Shown here in pieces: positions 47,630 to 59,076 of a DNA stretch of 64,000 nucleotides; position 1 is the stretch's first letter, and each line of letters begins with the position of its first letter. The position numbers and the translations under genes are program-made. The notes beneath the pieces are model-generated. The model had not been told where the DNA came from. It saw nothing but the letters and a program-made list of their open reading frames with translations, and ran no database searches. The stretch comes from Boesenbergia rotunda (taxonomy: Eukaryota; Streptophyta; Magnoliopsida; Zingiberales; Zingiberaceae): positions 154,994 to 218,993 of the forward strand of contig JAGFNQ010006450.1 in NCBI GenBank assembly GCA_024364735.1. Reading direction: 5' to 3'.

Positions 47630-50600
47630 TGTTGGAGCAATCTAGGTACCTTGGGTTTTGATGTTTGGGCAAAGATTTAAGTTAGGTTTATTGTTGTATT
47701 TGATGTTGTATTATGAGAATACAAGATTCAGGTACGAAGGAGAAAAGTCTAAGTGACTTCTTAGTAAAGGAAGACCCGACAACAAGGACCGAGGCCGAAG
47801 GAAGCTCCAAAAGGCAAGACGTGAAAGATGAAGAGGCATCCGAGGGATGCAAGGCTAATGGAGGAGGCTAGAAGGCTAGGTCAAGGTTGGTTGGGTGAGG
47901 ACGAGTGCTAAGTGACTGTACTCGGGATTGAAACTCTAGGTTTAGTGTTTGGGCAGTCGACTGCTGCCTGGAGCAGTCGACTGGTGTTGGGCATAGAGAG
48001 ATCGGTCGACTTATCCTCTGTGCAGTCGACTGGTGTTGGCACCAGTTGACTAGTAACGGTTGGAACAACAACGAGCTCTATTTAAGAGAACTCGGTTTGG
48101 CTAGGCAAAGTGTAGCGACCCGCCTTCTTACTGTCTTTAGACGGATCGTTACTTTTCTCTACTTCTCAACTTTTATACATGACTAAAGAAAATTGCGGAA
48201 ATCTTGTTTTTTTTCTTTTAAATTCTGCTAACAATTATATTCTAACTTAAGCAATCATGTATAATAATACCATGTCATACTTTCTTCTCAAATCCCATAG
48301 CTAATACCTGTTGAAAACAGCCTTACTCTTCTTAAACTGCCTGTACCAGTCGACTGGTGACGTGGCAGTCGACTGGTACGCCTGTAATCAGTTTTACAGG
48401 TTTCGGCCCTTGCTTTCCAAGTCCACCATTCCTTCAATTTCGAGCCATATCAAACTACGACATCATTTCTATACTCTATATCAGTTTCCTAAACAATTTA
48501 GCCAATCAAACGAATCCATAGACTTGAATTTAGGACTTTTATGGAAGAAAATAAACTAGACAAGTTTATATAAACTTTCACAATAGAGTTTGTACCAATC
48601 TTGACTTCTATGAATTTATAACACCAAATACATGTTCTACGACCTTGCTAAAGCATTATGAAATGTGATTGCAACTTTTCTAAACATTTTTAAGCAATAA
48701 AACTCGATTCAAAAGGAAAATTGATACTATCTTGGCACAAACACCTTTTTCTCTAACAAAGTATCAATATTTCTAACTACTCACACTTTTACTCATCCAA
48801 TGCAATCATGGGGATATATATGCTAAAGGAAATGACATGGAATCTTTACTCTAAGAAATTTAGCATATAAAACTATCCAAAACTCAAATACTCCATAATC
48901 TCCATAAAGCAAGAACTTGAAATTTGAATAAACTTAAACATTGCAATTCAAATAACTAAAATGTCTCGTCTCAAGGATCTCTCCATAATCAGCCACCACA
49001 CACACTCTACTCAGCATCGCCTCGTCGTCTTCCTTCAGAATTGCTTGCCTTTACCTTTATCTGCAATAAGAGGAAATGCATCTATAAGCAAAAGCTTAGT
49101 AAGTACTATCTAGCTCACAAAATCTCGAATGTGTAAACATGCTTCTAGAACAATATGAAAATCATATGAGATACTAATATGCTTGAAAGAAAACTAAGAA
49201 CATGTATAGCTCAAAACATGCATACTCAAGCAATAATAAATCTCAATTTACTTTTCTTGGCTCAACTTGAAACTTTAGCTATTCTTTAACTTTTGAAAAC
49301 TTTCTGAAACTTTAGAAATCTTTGCTAAAGCATATACTTAAAAATAATAATCACTTGGATCCACTGAAGACGTAAGTACCATCTCATGCGCGTTCCCTAA
49401 AAGGTTGGGGTAGCGAGCCACCAATCCTAATAGAGCAGACCTTGGTCTACCAGGGCCAAGACCTTGGAATTGGACACCTGGATTTCTTTAACGATGCCCT
49501 TGGACGCCGGGTACTGGCCTTAGAAAATAAAATAGCTTTTCTTACTTTTCTTTCTTATCTGTAAATGCCTTGGCATTTTCTGGAGCACCTTGCGTGCTAA
49601 AATCCCTAAGTCTTGACTTTTGGGGATTTCTTAAGGCCTTGGCCTTTTCTTTTCTTATCTTTATCTTCTCTTTTCTTTTCTCATAGCTTTCTTAGACCCT
49701 AAACTCATATAGGGTACATGAATAAACTTATACATAAGCATACAACAATTAATGAACTAAGATAACATGCAAAAACTTAAACAAAAAGGAAACAGCTCTT
49801 TTTAAAACTTTTAAAGGAAATTCTCGCGGAAAAACCGCCTCTTACTGCAGGTGAGCAGTACTTACATTGATATCTTGGACTTACAACCAAGATTAATGTC
49901 TAGAGCTCGGGAGAAACTTGAGATCTCAGAGAATTCTTCACGTCTACGCGTTCCTCTCGTCGCGGGGATCCCGAATATAGGATTATCTCTTGGAGAAGAG
50001 TCTTGGCCGGCCCTCCTTGGCCTTGATGGTGGTCGGCGTTGCCCAAGAGGAGAGGTGGTCGGCGTGAGGGTTTGGAGAGGAGAGAAATAAAATTTCTCTC
50101 TTTAACTATCTATTTATACTTAAGGCGGATTAAACTAACAATTCCTTAAATAACCTTCTCTCCGTCCCTTGTTGTGCTCGATACCCCTAGCCCAGCCGGT
50201 TGTGCGCCTGTGTCGTCTCGCGGTGGTCGCGGGTTCGATCCACCCGCTGCACTTAACCGGTTTTTATTATTTTTCTATTTTCTTTTCTTTTTCTCTTTTT
50301 TTTTAAAAATACCAAACGGACTCGGAAAATTCCATAAAAATATTCTAAAAATTCCTAAAAATATCTAGAATATTTCTAAACCATTTCTAAATAATTCTAA
50401 GGACTTTAAGAACTAAAAATGGGAATTTTGGGGCGTTACACAAAGGTTAACGAAATAAGCTTCGGTAAAGCTTATTAGTAATCTACCAAGCTCAGGTGTG
50501 TGTGCAAGTGTTGTGGTGAGGTTTCTCCACCCAAAAGGAGTGACACGAGCTAGCCAGAGATTTTCCTAGGAGTCATCTGTCAATGGATCGGGATCGTCCA

Positions 50601-50783
50601 CCTTACAGACTATCGTGGAATAGGAGCTTTATCTCCGAACCACGTTAAATTAGTTTGTGTTCTTCCTTGTTAGTTTTAGTTTATATTATATTCCATTGTG
50701 CACTAACACGTGCAGGAAGAACCGACGAATTAAGTGGGTGATTGACTATTCACCCACTCTAGTCATACCCACCGGTCCCAACA
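47630..50783 (+). repeat. Middle LTR of the A2/A3 array, interrupted
   Basis: Parts 47630-48110 and 50441-50783 make one LTR of about 819 bp. Compared with the left LTR, about 60 bp are missing in the palindrome cluster. TGTTGGAGCAATC at the left, CCCAACA at the right, then the A3 primer site. Confidence 0.85.
48111..50440 (-). mobile_element. Gypsy-type solo LTR in the middle A LTR
   Basis: 2330 bp, plus-strand ends TGTAGCGACCC and GGGGCGTTACA, perfect duplication CAAAG (48106-48110, 50441-50445). The uninterrupted site is present in the other family-A LTRs (GGCAAAGGTTGA). On the minus strand a TTATTGCAG acceptor-like site and CTCACTAAGC-like phrase near 49070-49110 recall Tekay/Del LTRs. 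It differs clearly from the LTR at 22291. Confidence 0.85.
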
Positions 50784-50785
50784 AG

Positions 50786-50797
50786 TGGTATCAAAGC
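50786..50797 (+). other. Primer-binding site of A3
   Basis: TGGTATCAAAGC three bases after the middle LTR ends. Its presence shows the middle LTR is also a 5' LTR. Confidence 0.85.
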
Positions 50798-50850
50798 TAA
50801 ATTTGCTTGTCTACGGACAAATCACCGAGAGAGCAAAATGCTAGAGGAAG

Positions 50851-52249
50851 ATGGATTCGAAAGGTCCGCTAGGATGAGATACTCGAATCCCACTTCCATA
50901 TGATCGAAACAATTTCGATTATTGGAGGAAACGGTTAGAGACTTGGTTCCAAATGAATTGGGACCATTAGACCGCTTTGGAGGTACCATTCGAAGCTCCA
51001 ACGGATAAGAAGGGGAAACGCGCCCGACCTTGGCATTGGACAAAGGAACAAAAGGAGCTAGGAAGCGAAGTCGGATAAAGAGGTAATGAGAATTCTGTTA
51101 AATTTATTACCTTCTTATATTGTGTCACATGTAAGGGAATACAAGAATGCTTATGAGCTATGGAGAAAGGTGATAGCTCTACATGAAAATTCAACATAAG
51201 ACAAGGGGTGGAGGAGTCTAAGGATAAGGGCTCATTGGTCCAAGAGAAGGAGAAGGATCTATTGGAAGTTGAATCGAGTTCAACATCCGAAGAGGAGGAG
51301 GAAGTGAAATCGTCATCCTCAAGTGAGGAAGAAGAAGAGCAATCCAAGGTAGAGGAGATCTTGGAAGCTTAACCCTCAACCTCAACTACCGAGATGAGTG
51401 AAAAATCTTACATCAAATGCTTTGAGTGTGGAGACATTTGACACTACAAGAGAAGGTGTCTTTCACTCAAGAAGGTGAAAGAGGTAAACCTAAACCCGGT
51501 AAAGTTCATTTAAAAACTAATGAGAGTTGTAGGGATGGAGCTAAGGATAAAAAGTATATAATTTACTTCACGTGTGGCGAGCGAGACCACTACCACACAA
51601 AATGCCCAAGGAAAGGAGAGCTCAAGAAGCTAGGGCATTTGAAGAAATTGGAGAAGAAGAAGAGCTCAAGTCAAAGGGAGTTTCAAAGGTAAAAGGGAAG
51701 GTAATCCCTTATTTAAAATTCAATCCAATTTCTAATTCATATATGCTTGTTAAAAATAATGTAGATTATTTACCCAAGTATAATCATGGATTTGGGTATA
51801 ATGATAGGAATAGGGTTAACAAGGTAGATAACCCTAGGAAATAATTACCCATGACTAGACCAAACAAGACTCAAACTACCATGCCTAAGGGGAGGAAAGT
51901 AGTAAATGAGCAAGTCATTAATCCCAAGAAGGGGAGACATATACCTAGGAAGATGGGTAGGTCTAGAAATGTCCAAGATATACATGTTGACACTAGGGTA
52001 AGAGCCCTAGAATTGAAAAATCAAGTCTTGAGGGCAAGACTTGAGGAAATGGAGAGAGTCCTAGATAGGTTAATTATTGGACCTAGGGGACTTGATATGT
52101 GTTTGGATGGTGAAAAATCCAAAAATATCAAATTGAGTACCTCCAAGACCAAAAGAATGTCAAATGCTAGAAAGGTACAAAACATTGGTAAGGGAGGAGT
52201 AATTAAGAACAAGACATCCAAGATTAAGAAGGTAACGGTTGAGAGCTAA
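50851..52249 (+). pseudogene. Broken two-knuckle gag of A3
   Basis: ATG at 50851. It shares the A2 stops after GPLG, after DH and after EEILEA, and adds its own: frameshifts near 51060 and 51490, and a stop inside the first knuckle (CFECGDI, stop, HYKRRC). The second knuckle (FTCGERDHYHTKC) is in an open stretch 51426-51692. Further open parts are at 51572-51844 and 51851-52249. It is the most damaged of the three A gags. Confidence 0.8.
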
Positions 52250-53341
52250 GGATCACCGGAGGTACACCGGTGTGGCTTTGTAACCTTGGATAAGTCACCT
52301 AGGGAGGTGTCTAAGGTTAAGAGCTCATGGGGAGCTCAAAGAGTCAAATTGGGACTCGAGGTAAATAGATCTCGGGAGGATTTCTCCTGGAAGTTTAGAT
52401 AAACCATGGAGTATGCCAAAGGGTTTGAAGAGGGATTTAAGTTTCAATCCTTAGGTTTTGACACATTAGGTTTATGTTTCATGCATGAAAATATGACATT
52501 GGGGTTATATTGTATGAAAATTGATATTTGATGTATAAATGTCATATAAACCAATGCTAGGGATGCATTGTGGTTTGATATAGGTAGATACATCAAGAGG
52601 ATACCAAAACTAGGACTTTAGGTCAAGATTATATTTAACCATTTAGATAGTTTTGGATTTTGTGTCAATCTTGGGATCCGAGATATATATATTTTTAAAT
52701 ATTTTTTTCCCAAGTAGACACGGGTACCACAAATCTCTCCATAAAATTTGAGAATTCTTGGAGACTTATGAAATTTTTGGTGTATTTCTGAAATTGGGTC
52801 AGAAATGCAGAAATGAGCTGATATCAAGGTATCAGCAAACTGATGCAGAAGTTAGTTGACTGATAATTCTATGAGGTTGGTTTTTGACTAGGTCAGTCGA
52901 CTGATAACTGTCTCAGTCAACTGATACAAACTGAAATTGATTTCAGCTAAGTCGAAAAGTATTATAATGATATTAATCTTGTGTATAATCTTATGGGGGG
53001 TTATTACACAATGTTTGTAATCATTAAAAGGTTAAAAAATCTAATAATTGGAATATTATTGGAGCTCTTTTTGATGTGTGGCAAATGGGGAGAAGTGTTG
53101 GGTTTAAGTGGGAACCAACACACCTTTGCAAGAAATCCAAGGTCAAGGAAGAGCTTAGGTGATGGGGGAGCATTTATTGGCAAAGGGGGAGAAATACCTT
53201 TGCAAGGAAAACTTACTCAAGGGAGAATTTAGGTAAAGGGAGAGCCTAAGGTTAGGTTCCATGATTTTTGCATGATCAGTTGCTTTGTTATTATTTCCCT
53301 AACTTAAATGGGTTGCTGAACATCAAAGTTCAAGGGGTGAT
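52250..53341 (+). other. Non-coding 3' region of A3
   Basis: Same layout as in A1 and A2: palindromes of the CAGTCGACTGATA type at 52830-52930 and a purine tract AAGGGGTGAT at 53332-53341. No insertion, so it gives the empty site for solo LTR C2. Confidence 0.7.
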
Positions 53342-54088
53342 TGTTGGAGCAATTTAGGTACCTTGGGTTTTGATATTTGGGCAAAAGTTTAAGTTATGTT
53401 TATTATTGTATTTGATGTTGCATTGTGAGAATGTAAGATTCAGGTACGAAGGAGAAATGTCCAAGTGGCTTCTTGGCAAAGGAAGACCCGACAACGAGGA
53501 CCGAGGCTGAAGGAAGCTCCAGAAGGCAAGACATGAAGGATGAAGAGGCATCCGAGGGACGCAAGGCTGATGGAGGAGGCTAGAAGGCTAGGTCTAGGTT
53601 GGTCGGGTGAGGACGAGTGCTGAGTGACTGTACTCGGGGTTGAATCCCTTGGTTTAGGGTTTTGGTAGTCGACTACTGCCTGGAACAGTCGACTGGTGTT
53701 GGGTACAGAAAGATCAGTCGACTGATCCACTGTGCAGTCAACTAGTGTCGGCTAGAATTCGAACGTTGGGTTGTAACGTTCGAATTCAGGTGAACTAGTC
53801 GACTGGTATTGGCACCAGCCGACTAGTAACGGTTGGAACAGCAATGAGCTCTATTTAAGAGAGTTCAGTTTGGCTGGGCAATGGTTGACGAAATAGGCTT
53901 TGGTGAAGCTTATTAGTAGTCTATCAAGCTCAGGTGTGTGTGCAAGTGTTGTGGTGAGGTTTCTTCACCCACAAGGAGTGACACGAGCTAGCCGAAGGCT
54001 TTCCGGGAAGTCATCCACCGACGGATCAGGATCGTCCACTTTATGGAATGTCGTGGAGTAGGAGTTTTATCTCCGAACCACGTTAAAT
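53342..54088 (+). repeat. Right LTR of the A2/A3 array, truncated
   Basis: TGTTGGAGCAATT to CGTTAAAT. The last 130 bp or so expected from the left LTR are absent. Contains the palindrome cluster 53665-53830, including GATCAGTCGACTGATC. Confidence 0.8.
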
Positions 54089-54151
54089 GAAGAACGACCA
54101 ATTAGATGAGAAGATGAGCTGAACATCCAAAAAAGAAACGTTAGAAGAAGA
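54089..54151. other. Short spacer of unknown origin
   Basis: 63 bases of purine-rich sequence between the truncated A LTR and F. It matches nothing else that I can see in the window. Confidence 0.4.
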
Positions 54152-54751
54152 TGTTGGAAACGGGATGACTAGAGAGGGGGGGGGGGGGGTGAATATAGCC
54201 AATCACTTTTCACTTCAAGAAGTTAGCAAGTTTCTGCACTTGAAGTTGTTAGTAGCACAGCGGAAGTATGGAAAACAGAAAGTGCAGAAACTAAAACAGA
54301 CAACTAACTAGCAAGATTAACAAGATCGCTAACAGGAGAATTTACAAGGTTCGGGGATAACTTGCCCCTACTCCTTGGCGTGCCCTTAAGGTGGGTGATC
54401 CCTTGATCGTCGGCAGATCAAGCCCCGGTTATCACCGGATATGAAGCAACCTCCTTCTCGGTGGAGAAACCTCTCCACAGCGTTTCAATCACAGATAAAT
54501 GTTTAAGCTCAATGAAACAACAAGAAGGATCTTACTCAAGCACTCAGCAAGGACAAGAACACAGCAAGCTTCCCTGAGCTCCACCCAGTGGCGATCTCAC
54601 GCAAGAACCCTTCTTCGTGTCTTCCCACTGTCGGACTCCCAGCTCCTTGTTCTCTCCTTCAAGCACTCAAGTAATGGATGATTGCTTCTCGATCGCTTGC
54701 TCAGAATGATGGAAACTTCAAGAACACAGCAAGCAGTTGTGGAGAACTCAG
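54152..54751 (-). repeat. F: truncated family-B LTR
   Basis: Begins TGTTGGAAACGGGATGACTAGAGAGG, the complement of the end of the B LTRs, and follows them through the TTCGGGGATAACTTGCCCC and GGGATCGCCCACCTTA-equivalent stretches. It stops where E begins at 54752, and its continuation is not found on the far side of E. Confidence 0.75.
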
Positions 54752-55782
54752 TGAAGGATCGGGTTGGTCCGGCTAGAGGGGGGTGAATAGACGGTTAAGA
54801 AATAAAACAAGAGGGCACTCGTCTTTAAGAAAAACTTGGTTGCAACTTGGTCGTTGCTTCCAAGACGGTTAACGCTCAATCAGAAAATCTCCTTGTGGCG
54901 GAGAAGCCTTACAACTGAAGCACACTTAGACTTAAAGAAATTACAGAATGAATTGAATTTCTTGAATCTAAATCTCTAAGCCTATTTATAGGTTGAGTGA
55001 TATGATCTTGATCGTTGATACAAGATTGAGTTGTATCTTGATCGTAGATCTAAGATTATCTCAATCAAATTTTGAACTCTAATTAAAAGAGATAAATTTT
55101 TATCTCTTTTAATTGGCTCTTGCGCTTCACCAAGATGAGGCTTGACTTTTTGAACGTTGCTTGCTCTTGCGCTTCACCAAGATGAGGCTTGACTTTTTGA
55201 ACGTTGCTTGCTCTTGCGCTTCACCAAGATGAGGCTTGACTTTTTGAACGTTGCTTGCGCTTCACCAAGCTTTAATTAAAAGCTTTAAAAAGCTTTAATA
55301 AAGGTTGTAATTGGCTTTTAATTAAAAGCTTAAATAAAAACTTAAATAAAAGTTATAATCGGCTATTATAGCTTTTGATTAAAAGCTTTAATAAAAGCTA
55401 TAATCAGCTTTTAATTAAAAGCTTTAATATAAAAGACGTTCGTAAGTAGATCTTCTAGGTGATTTCTGACCAACTGGAATTAGGCTCACCCGAACCCGAT
55501 TCCAGCCTTTTGCCCCTCGAGCGTCCTTCCTCCCGGCTTCTCGTCCCTCGGACACCGCGCACGTCCTTCTCGCTCCACCGGTGTACTCTTCCGCAGCTTC
55601 CGCGTCCCTCAGATTGCACTGAGCCCGTCGGCTCACTTCCCCACGCAATCCTTCTCGTCCGCCATGTCTTACGCTCGACTTCCTTCGTACCTAAGCTCCT
55701 GCACACTTAGCAGAGGGATCAGTAAACCAACAGGACCCAACTAACTTGGTGGATCACATCAAAACTAACCGGGGCACGAACA
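54752..55782 (-). repeat. 3' LTR of E
   Basis: TATA box in CCTATTTATAGG (54981-54992). A hairpin with 16-bp arms (AATTAAAAGAGATAAA and its complement, 55081-55114). Three 47-49-bp GCTTCACCAAGATGAGGC units (55127-55260). AAGCTT-centred palindromes 55268-55432, including 18-bp AGCTTTTAATTAAAAGCT at 55406-55423. Confidence 0.88.
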
Positions 55783-56657
55783 ATCTCCCCCTTTTTGATG
55801 TGTATCAATCCAAGTTCAATTAGGGTTAAACCAAAAAATAAGGAATTTAGTAAAACTAAATTAAGCAGTTAAGCATGGGAAAAAATATTGACATGCAAAA
55901 CTATCATCACCCCCTGAATTTCAGGCTACTCTCCCCCTTTGATCACAGCAAAAAATAGGGAAAGAAACTAGGGAAAAGAAAAATATTAATATCAAACATC
56001 TTTTGATTTAGTAATTCGAAATTTAATTTTTAAAATTCTAAAATTGACTTATAAAATTTAAAAAAAATTTGATAGATTCAACATCTGATGTAAAGATTCT
56101 AAAAATTTGGATCTGGTCAGAATATCCTTCTCTCGATTTTTTTTTTAAATCAAAATCTGATTTTAGTAAAATATTTACAGAAAATCAAAAAAAATCTGAA
56201 ATATTTTTTATACAACGATGATAGGTATATGGGGTTGTACAAAAAAAATTTTAATCTTAAATTCGATCAACAAGTCTAAAAATAAATTAAAACCCAACAG
56301 AATAGAATTTTGAAGAAAAAATATTTAAAAATTCAAAATTGCTTAAAATATTCGAAATAAAAATTTTATTAAATTCTTTTAATTATATCTAAATCATGGA
56401 AAAAATCAGAAAATTCGAATTTTAACTTTGTTTTCTATTTTTAATATTTAAGATTCGAATTTTGAACATAAAATCATGAAAATTTGAAACGTGTTAAAAA
56501 AAATCCGAAAAAAAATTCTTCGTATATAGACAACAAGATTATGCATTTGAAAAAGTTAGAGATAGAATTTTTATTTAGTAACAATTAATCAAACTAAATT
56601 TCCTAATATAAAAAAAATGTCAGATAATAAGCGCATATGTAATAGAAAGAAAAATAA
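55783..56657 (-). other. Non-coding 3' internal region of E
   Basis: Extremely A/T-rich, no ORF, purine tract at its LTR end. Nothing resembling pol. Confidence 0.65.
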
Positions 56658-58046
56658 TCAACTTAAAATAGACTTTGGAACCCAAAATAAGTTCCTATCT
56701 ACAGGGTTAATTAAAAATCTAGGAGGAATATAGTTCTTGGTCACTTTTCTAAGTTGACCCCTGTGATTTTTAACATACCAATTCAGATTTTCAGGATAAA
56801 AATTCTTTTTAGTTCTTAAACATGCAATATCATTTTCTAATTTTTCTACTAAATTTTTTAAATTTTCATTCTCTATTTTCAGTTGGTCAGATAGATCAGA
56901 TGAGCATGGAGTGACTAATTTTTCTTTTAATTCAGAGTTTGCTATTTCTAATTTATTCATCGACTTTAGCATAGATTTTAGTATAGAGTAAATTCGAGCA
57001 GGTGGAAGTAGGCATACCTCACTTACCGGGTCTGTTTCGAAGTTAGGGATTTCCCCTTCGTTGCTACTTTCTTCCGAGGTACTTTCTTCATCTTCATCTT
57101 GGTGACTTGCCATCAGTGCAAGTCCAACGAATTCTTCGGCTTCCGATTCATCTGACGAAGTCTCGTCCCAGGTAGCTTTTAGTGCCTTTTTCTTCTTTGG
57201 CTGGTTCTTGAGTTTGGGGCACTGATCTTTCAGGTGTCCCTCCTCGTTGCAGTTGTAACATCGGATCGTGCATTTCTTCTTTCTCTGCACCTTTTTAGAG
57301 TGATTAGTATTAATGAATTTATACAACTTTCTTACCGCTAGTGCTGTTTCTTCATCGTCTGCTGAAGATTCTTCGTCGAGTTGGATCTTCCTTGTGTTCA
57401 GTGCGACGTTGTCTGCTTTTCTGTTCTTTTCTACAAAACGAGATTCATGAAGTTCTAGAATAGAAAATAACTGTTCTAACGTACTTACCTCTAAATCTTT
57501 TGAAATATAATATGCGTTGATTATCGAGGTCCATTCCGGGGTTCTCGGAAATGCGTTTAGCGCATACCTTTGTGCATCGCGGTTGGTCACTGTTTCTCCG
57601 AGATTTTCGAGGCTTGTGATTAGTTCTTTTACCTTAGCATGCAATCTCGCAACAGATTCTCCATCTTCTATCCGGAGATTTGTTAGTCGGTTTCGAAGAA
57701 CATCTCGTCGCGCCAGCTTTGCCTCCGAGGTGCCTTCGTGCAGTTCGAGAAACTTTTCCCAAAGTTCCTTCGCCGATTCGTACTTACCGATCCGGTTGAC
57801 ATCTTGCTCTGGGAGGACGGTTAGCAGATGGAATTCTGCCTTTCCGTTAGCAACTGCGTCTACTTGCTCCTTCTTATTCCAGGAGTCAGGATCCTTGATC
57901 TTTCCTTCATTATCTTTTGGAGCTGCATAGCCATTTTTCATAATAATTAATAACTCATAATCAGTAACAAAAAATACCTGCATCTTCCGTTTCCATGCCG
58001 TGAACTCCCCCTCAAACTTAGGCGAGTATATCACTGGTCCAACCAT
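56658..58046 (-). CDS. Gag polyprotein of element E (intact, 462 codons)
   Basis: Starts at 58046, about 50 bp after the primer site. Residues 10-35 (KFEGEFTAWKRKMQVFF) and 85-180 form the helical UBN2-type gag core (AKELWEKFLELHEGT, DVLRNRLTNLRIEDGESV, ALNAFPRTPEW). An acidic stretch precedes one CCHC knuckle, CYNCNEEGHLKDQC (residues about 263-276). Ser/Glu-rich acidic runs (295-335) and a coiled coil (360-410) follow, and the tail contains NLNWYVKNHRGQ and FWVPKS. Gag would assemble particles and bind the element RNA. No protease or pol follows in any frame, and 875 bp of non-coding sequence separate the stop from the purine tract. It is the only undamaged retroelement ORF of this size in the window. 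Confidence 0.88.
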   Translation of the reverse strand: MVGPVIYSPKFEGEFTAWKRKMQVFFVTDYELLIIMKNGYAAPKDNEGKIKDPDSWNKKEQVDAVANGKAEFHLLTVLPEQDVNRIGKYESAKELWEKFLELHEGTSEAKLARRDVLRNRLTNLRIEDGESVARLHAKVKELITSLENLGETVTNRDAQRYALNAFPRTPEWTSIINAYYISKDLEVSTLEQLFSILELHESRFVEKNRKADNVALNTRKIQLDEESSADDEETALAVRKLYKFINTNHSKKVQRKKKCTIRCYNCNEEGHLKDQCPKLKNQPKKKKALKATWDETSSDESEAEEFVGLALMASHQDEDEESTSEESSNEGEIPNFETDPVSEVCLLPPARIYSILKSMLKSMNKLEIANSELKEKLVTPCSSDLSDQLKIENENLKNLVEKLENDIACLRTKKNFYPENLNWYVKNHRGQLRKVTKNYIPPRFLINPVDRNLFWVPKSILS

Positions 58047-58095
58047 CTTCTTGAGATTTGCTGCAGTTGGCGGTTAGTCCTTCTGCGGCAACCTG

Positions 58096-58107
58096 GCTCT
58101 GATACCA
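58096..58107 (-). other. Primer-binding site of E (initiator tRNA-Met)
   Basis: The complement reads TGGTATCAGAGC, a perfect match, two bases from the LTR at 58110. Confidence 0.9.
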
Positions 58108-58109
58108 CT

Positions 58110-59076
58110 TGTAGGATCGGGTTGGTCCGGCTAGAGGGGGGTGAATAGACGGTTAAGAAATAAAACAAGAGGGCACTCGTCTTTAAGAAAAACTTGGTTG
58201 CAACTTGGTCGTTGCTTCCAAGACGGTTAACGCACAATCAAAAAATCTCCTTGTGGCGGAGAAGCCTTACAACTGAAGCACACTTAGACTTAAAGAAATT
58301 ACAGAATGAATTACTTGAATCTAAATCTCTAAGCCTATTTATAGGTTGAGTGATATGATCTTGATCATTGATACAAGATTGAGTTGTATCTTGATCGTAG
58401 ATCTAATATTATCTCAATCAAATTTTGAACTCTAATTAAAAGAGATAAATTTTTATCTCTTTTAATTGGCTCTTGCACTTCACCAAGATGAGGCTTGACT
58501 TTTTGAACGTTGCTTGCTCTTGCGCTTCACCAAGATGAGGCTTGACTTTTTGAACGTTGCTTGCGCTTCACCAAGCTTTAATTAAAAGCTTTAAAAAGCT
58601 TTAATAAAGGCTGTATTTGGCTTTTAATTAAAAGCTTAAATAAAAGCTATAATCGGCTATTATAGCTTTTGATTAAAAGCTTTAATAAAAGCTATAATCA
58701 GCTTTTAATTAAAAGCTTTAATATAAAAGACGTTCGTAAGTAGATCTTCTAGGTGATTTCTGACCAACTGGAATTAGGCTCACCCGAACCCGATTTCAGC
58801 CTTTCGCCCCTCGAGCATCCTTCCTCCCGGCTTCTCGTCCCTCGGACACCGCGCACGTCCTTCTCGCTCTATCGGTGTACTCTTCCGCAGCTTCCGCGTC
58901 CCTCGGATTGCACTGAGCCCGTCGGCTCACTTCCCCGCGCAATCCTTCTCGTCTGCCACGTCTTATGCTCGACTTCCTCCGTACCTAAGCTCCTGCACAC
59001 TTAGCAGAGGGATCAATAAACCAACAGGACCCAACTAACTTGGTGGATCACATCAAAACTAACCGGGGCACCAACA
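58110..59076 (-). repeat. 5' LTR of E
   Basis: 967 bp, TGTAGGATCGG...GGCACCAACA on the plus strand. Two rather than three GCTTCACCAAGATGAGGC units and one short deletion in the AAGCTT region account for its shorter length compared with the other LTR. Confidence 0.9.

Larger units (their letters stand above)
42861..54088 (+). mobile_element. A2/A3 array: LTR-internal-LTR-internal-LTR
   Basis: Three family-A LTRs (42861-43742; 47630-50783 with an insertion; 53342-54088, truncated) enclose two internal regions, each with its own primer site, gag pseudogene and purine tract. The middle LTR serves as the 3' LTR of A2 and the 5' LTR of A3. Such arrays are known products of unequal recombination between LTRs of related copies. 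Two solo LTRs interrupt it (46164-47490 and 48111-50440). The right LTR stops at CGTTAAAT, so the outer target duplication cannot be tested. Confidence 0.85.
54752..59076 (-). mobile_element. Element E: gag-only copia-type retrotransposon with intact gag
   Basis: LTRs are 54752-55782 (3', element sense) and 58110-59076 (5'). The primer site is complementary to 58096-58107, and the purine tract complement ATCTCCCCCTTTTT starts at 55783. The internal region is only 2.3 kb and encodes gag alone. By eye the LTRs differ at roughly 20 bases plus small indels. The flanking pentamers differ (CTCAG left, CGAAT right). The left flank is the cut LTR F and the right flank is a host intron, and neither continues across E. 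E may therefore be a recombinant between two copies. Confidence 0.88.

Noticed and set aside
54180..54190. G-runs (also 33198-33206, 46188-46199, 54774-54781) as G-quadruplex or sequencing artefact
   Set aside because: They are the complement of the C-rich stretch typical of copia LTR 3' ends and appear at the same place in B, C, E and F, although exact run lengths may be unreliable.
55459..55710. 83-codon plus-strand ORF repeated at 58753-59004
   Set aside because: Present in both LTRs of E and antisense to the element; no domain, no expected promoter.
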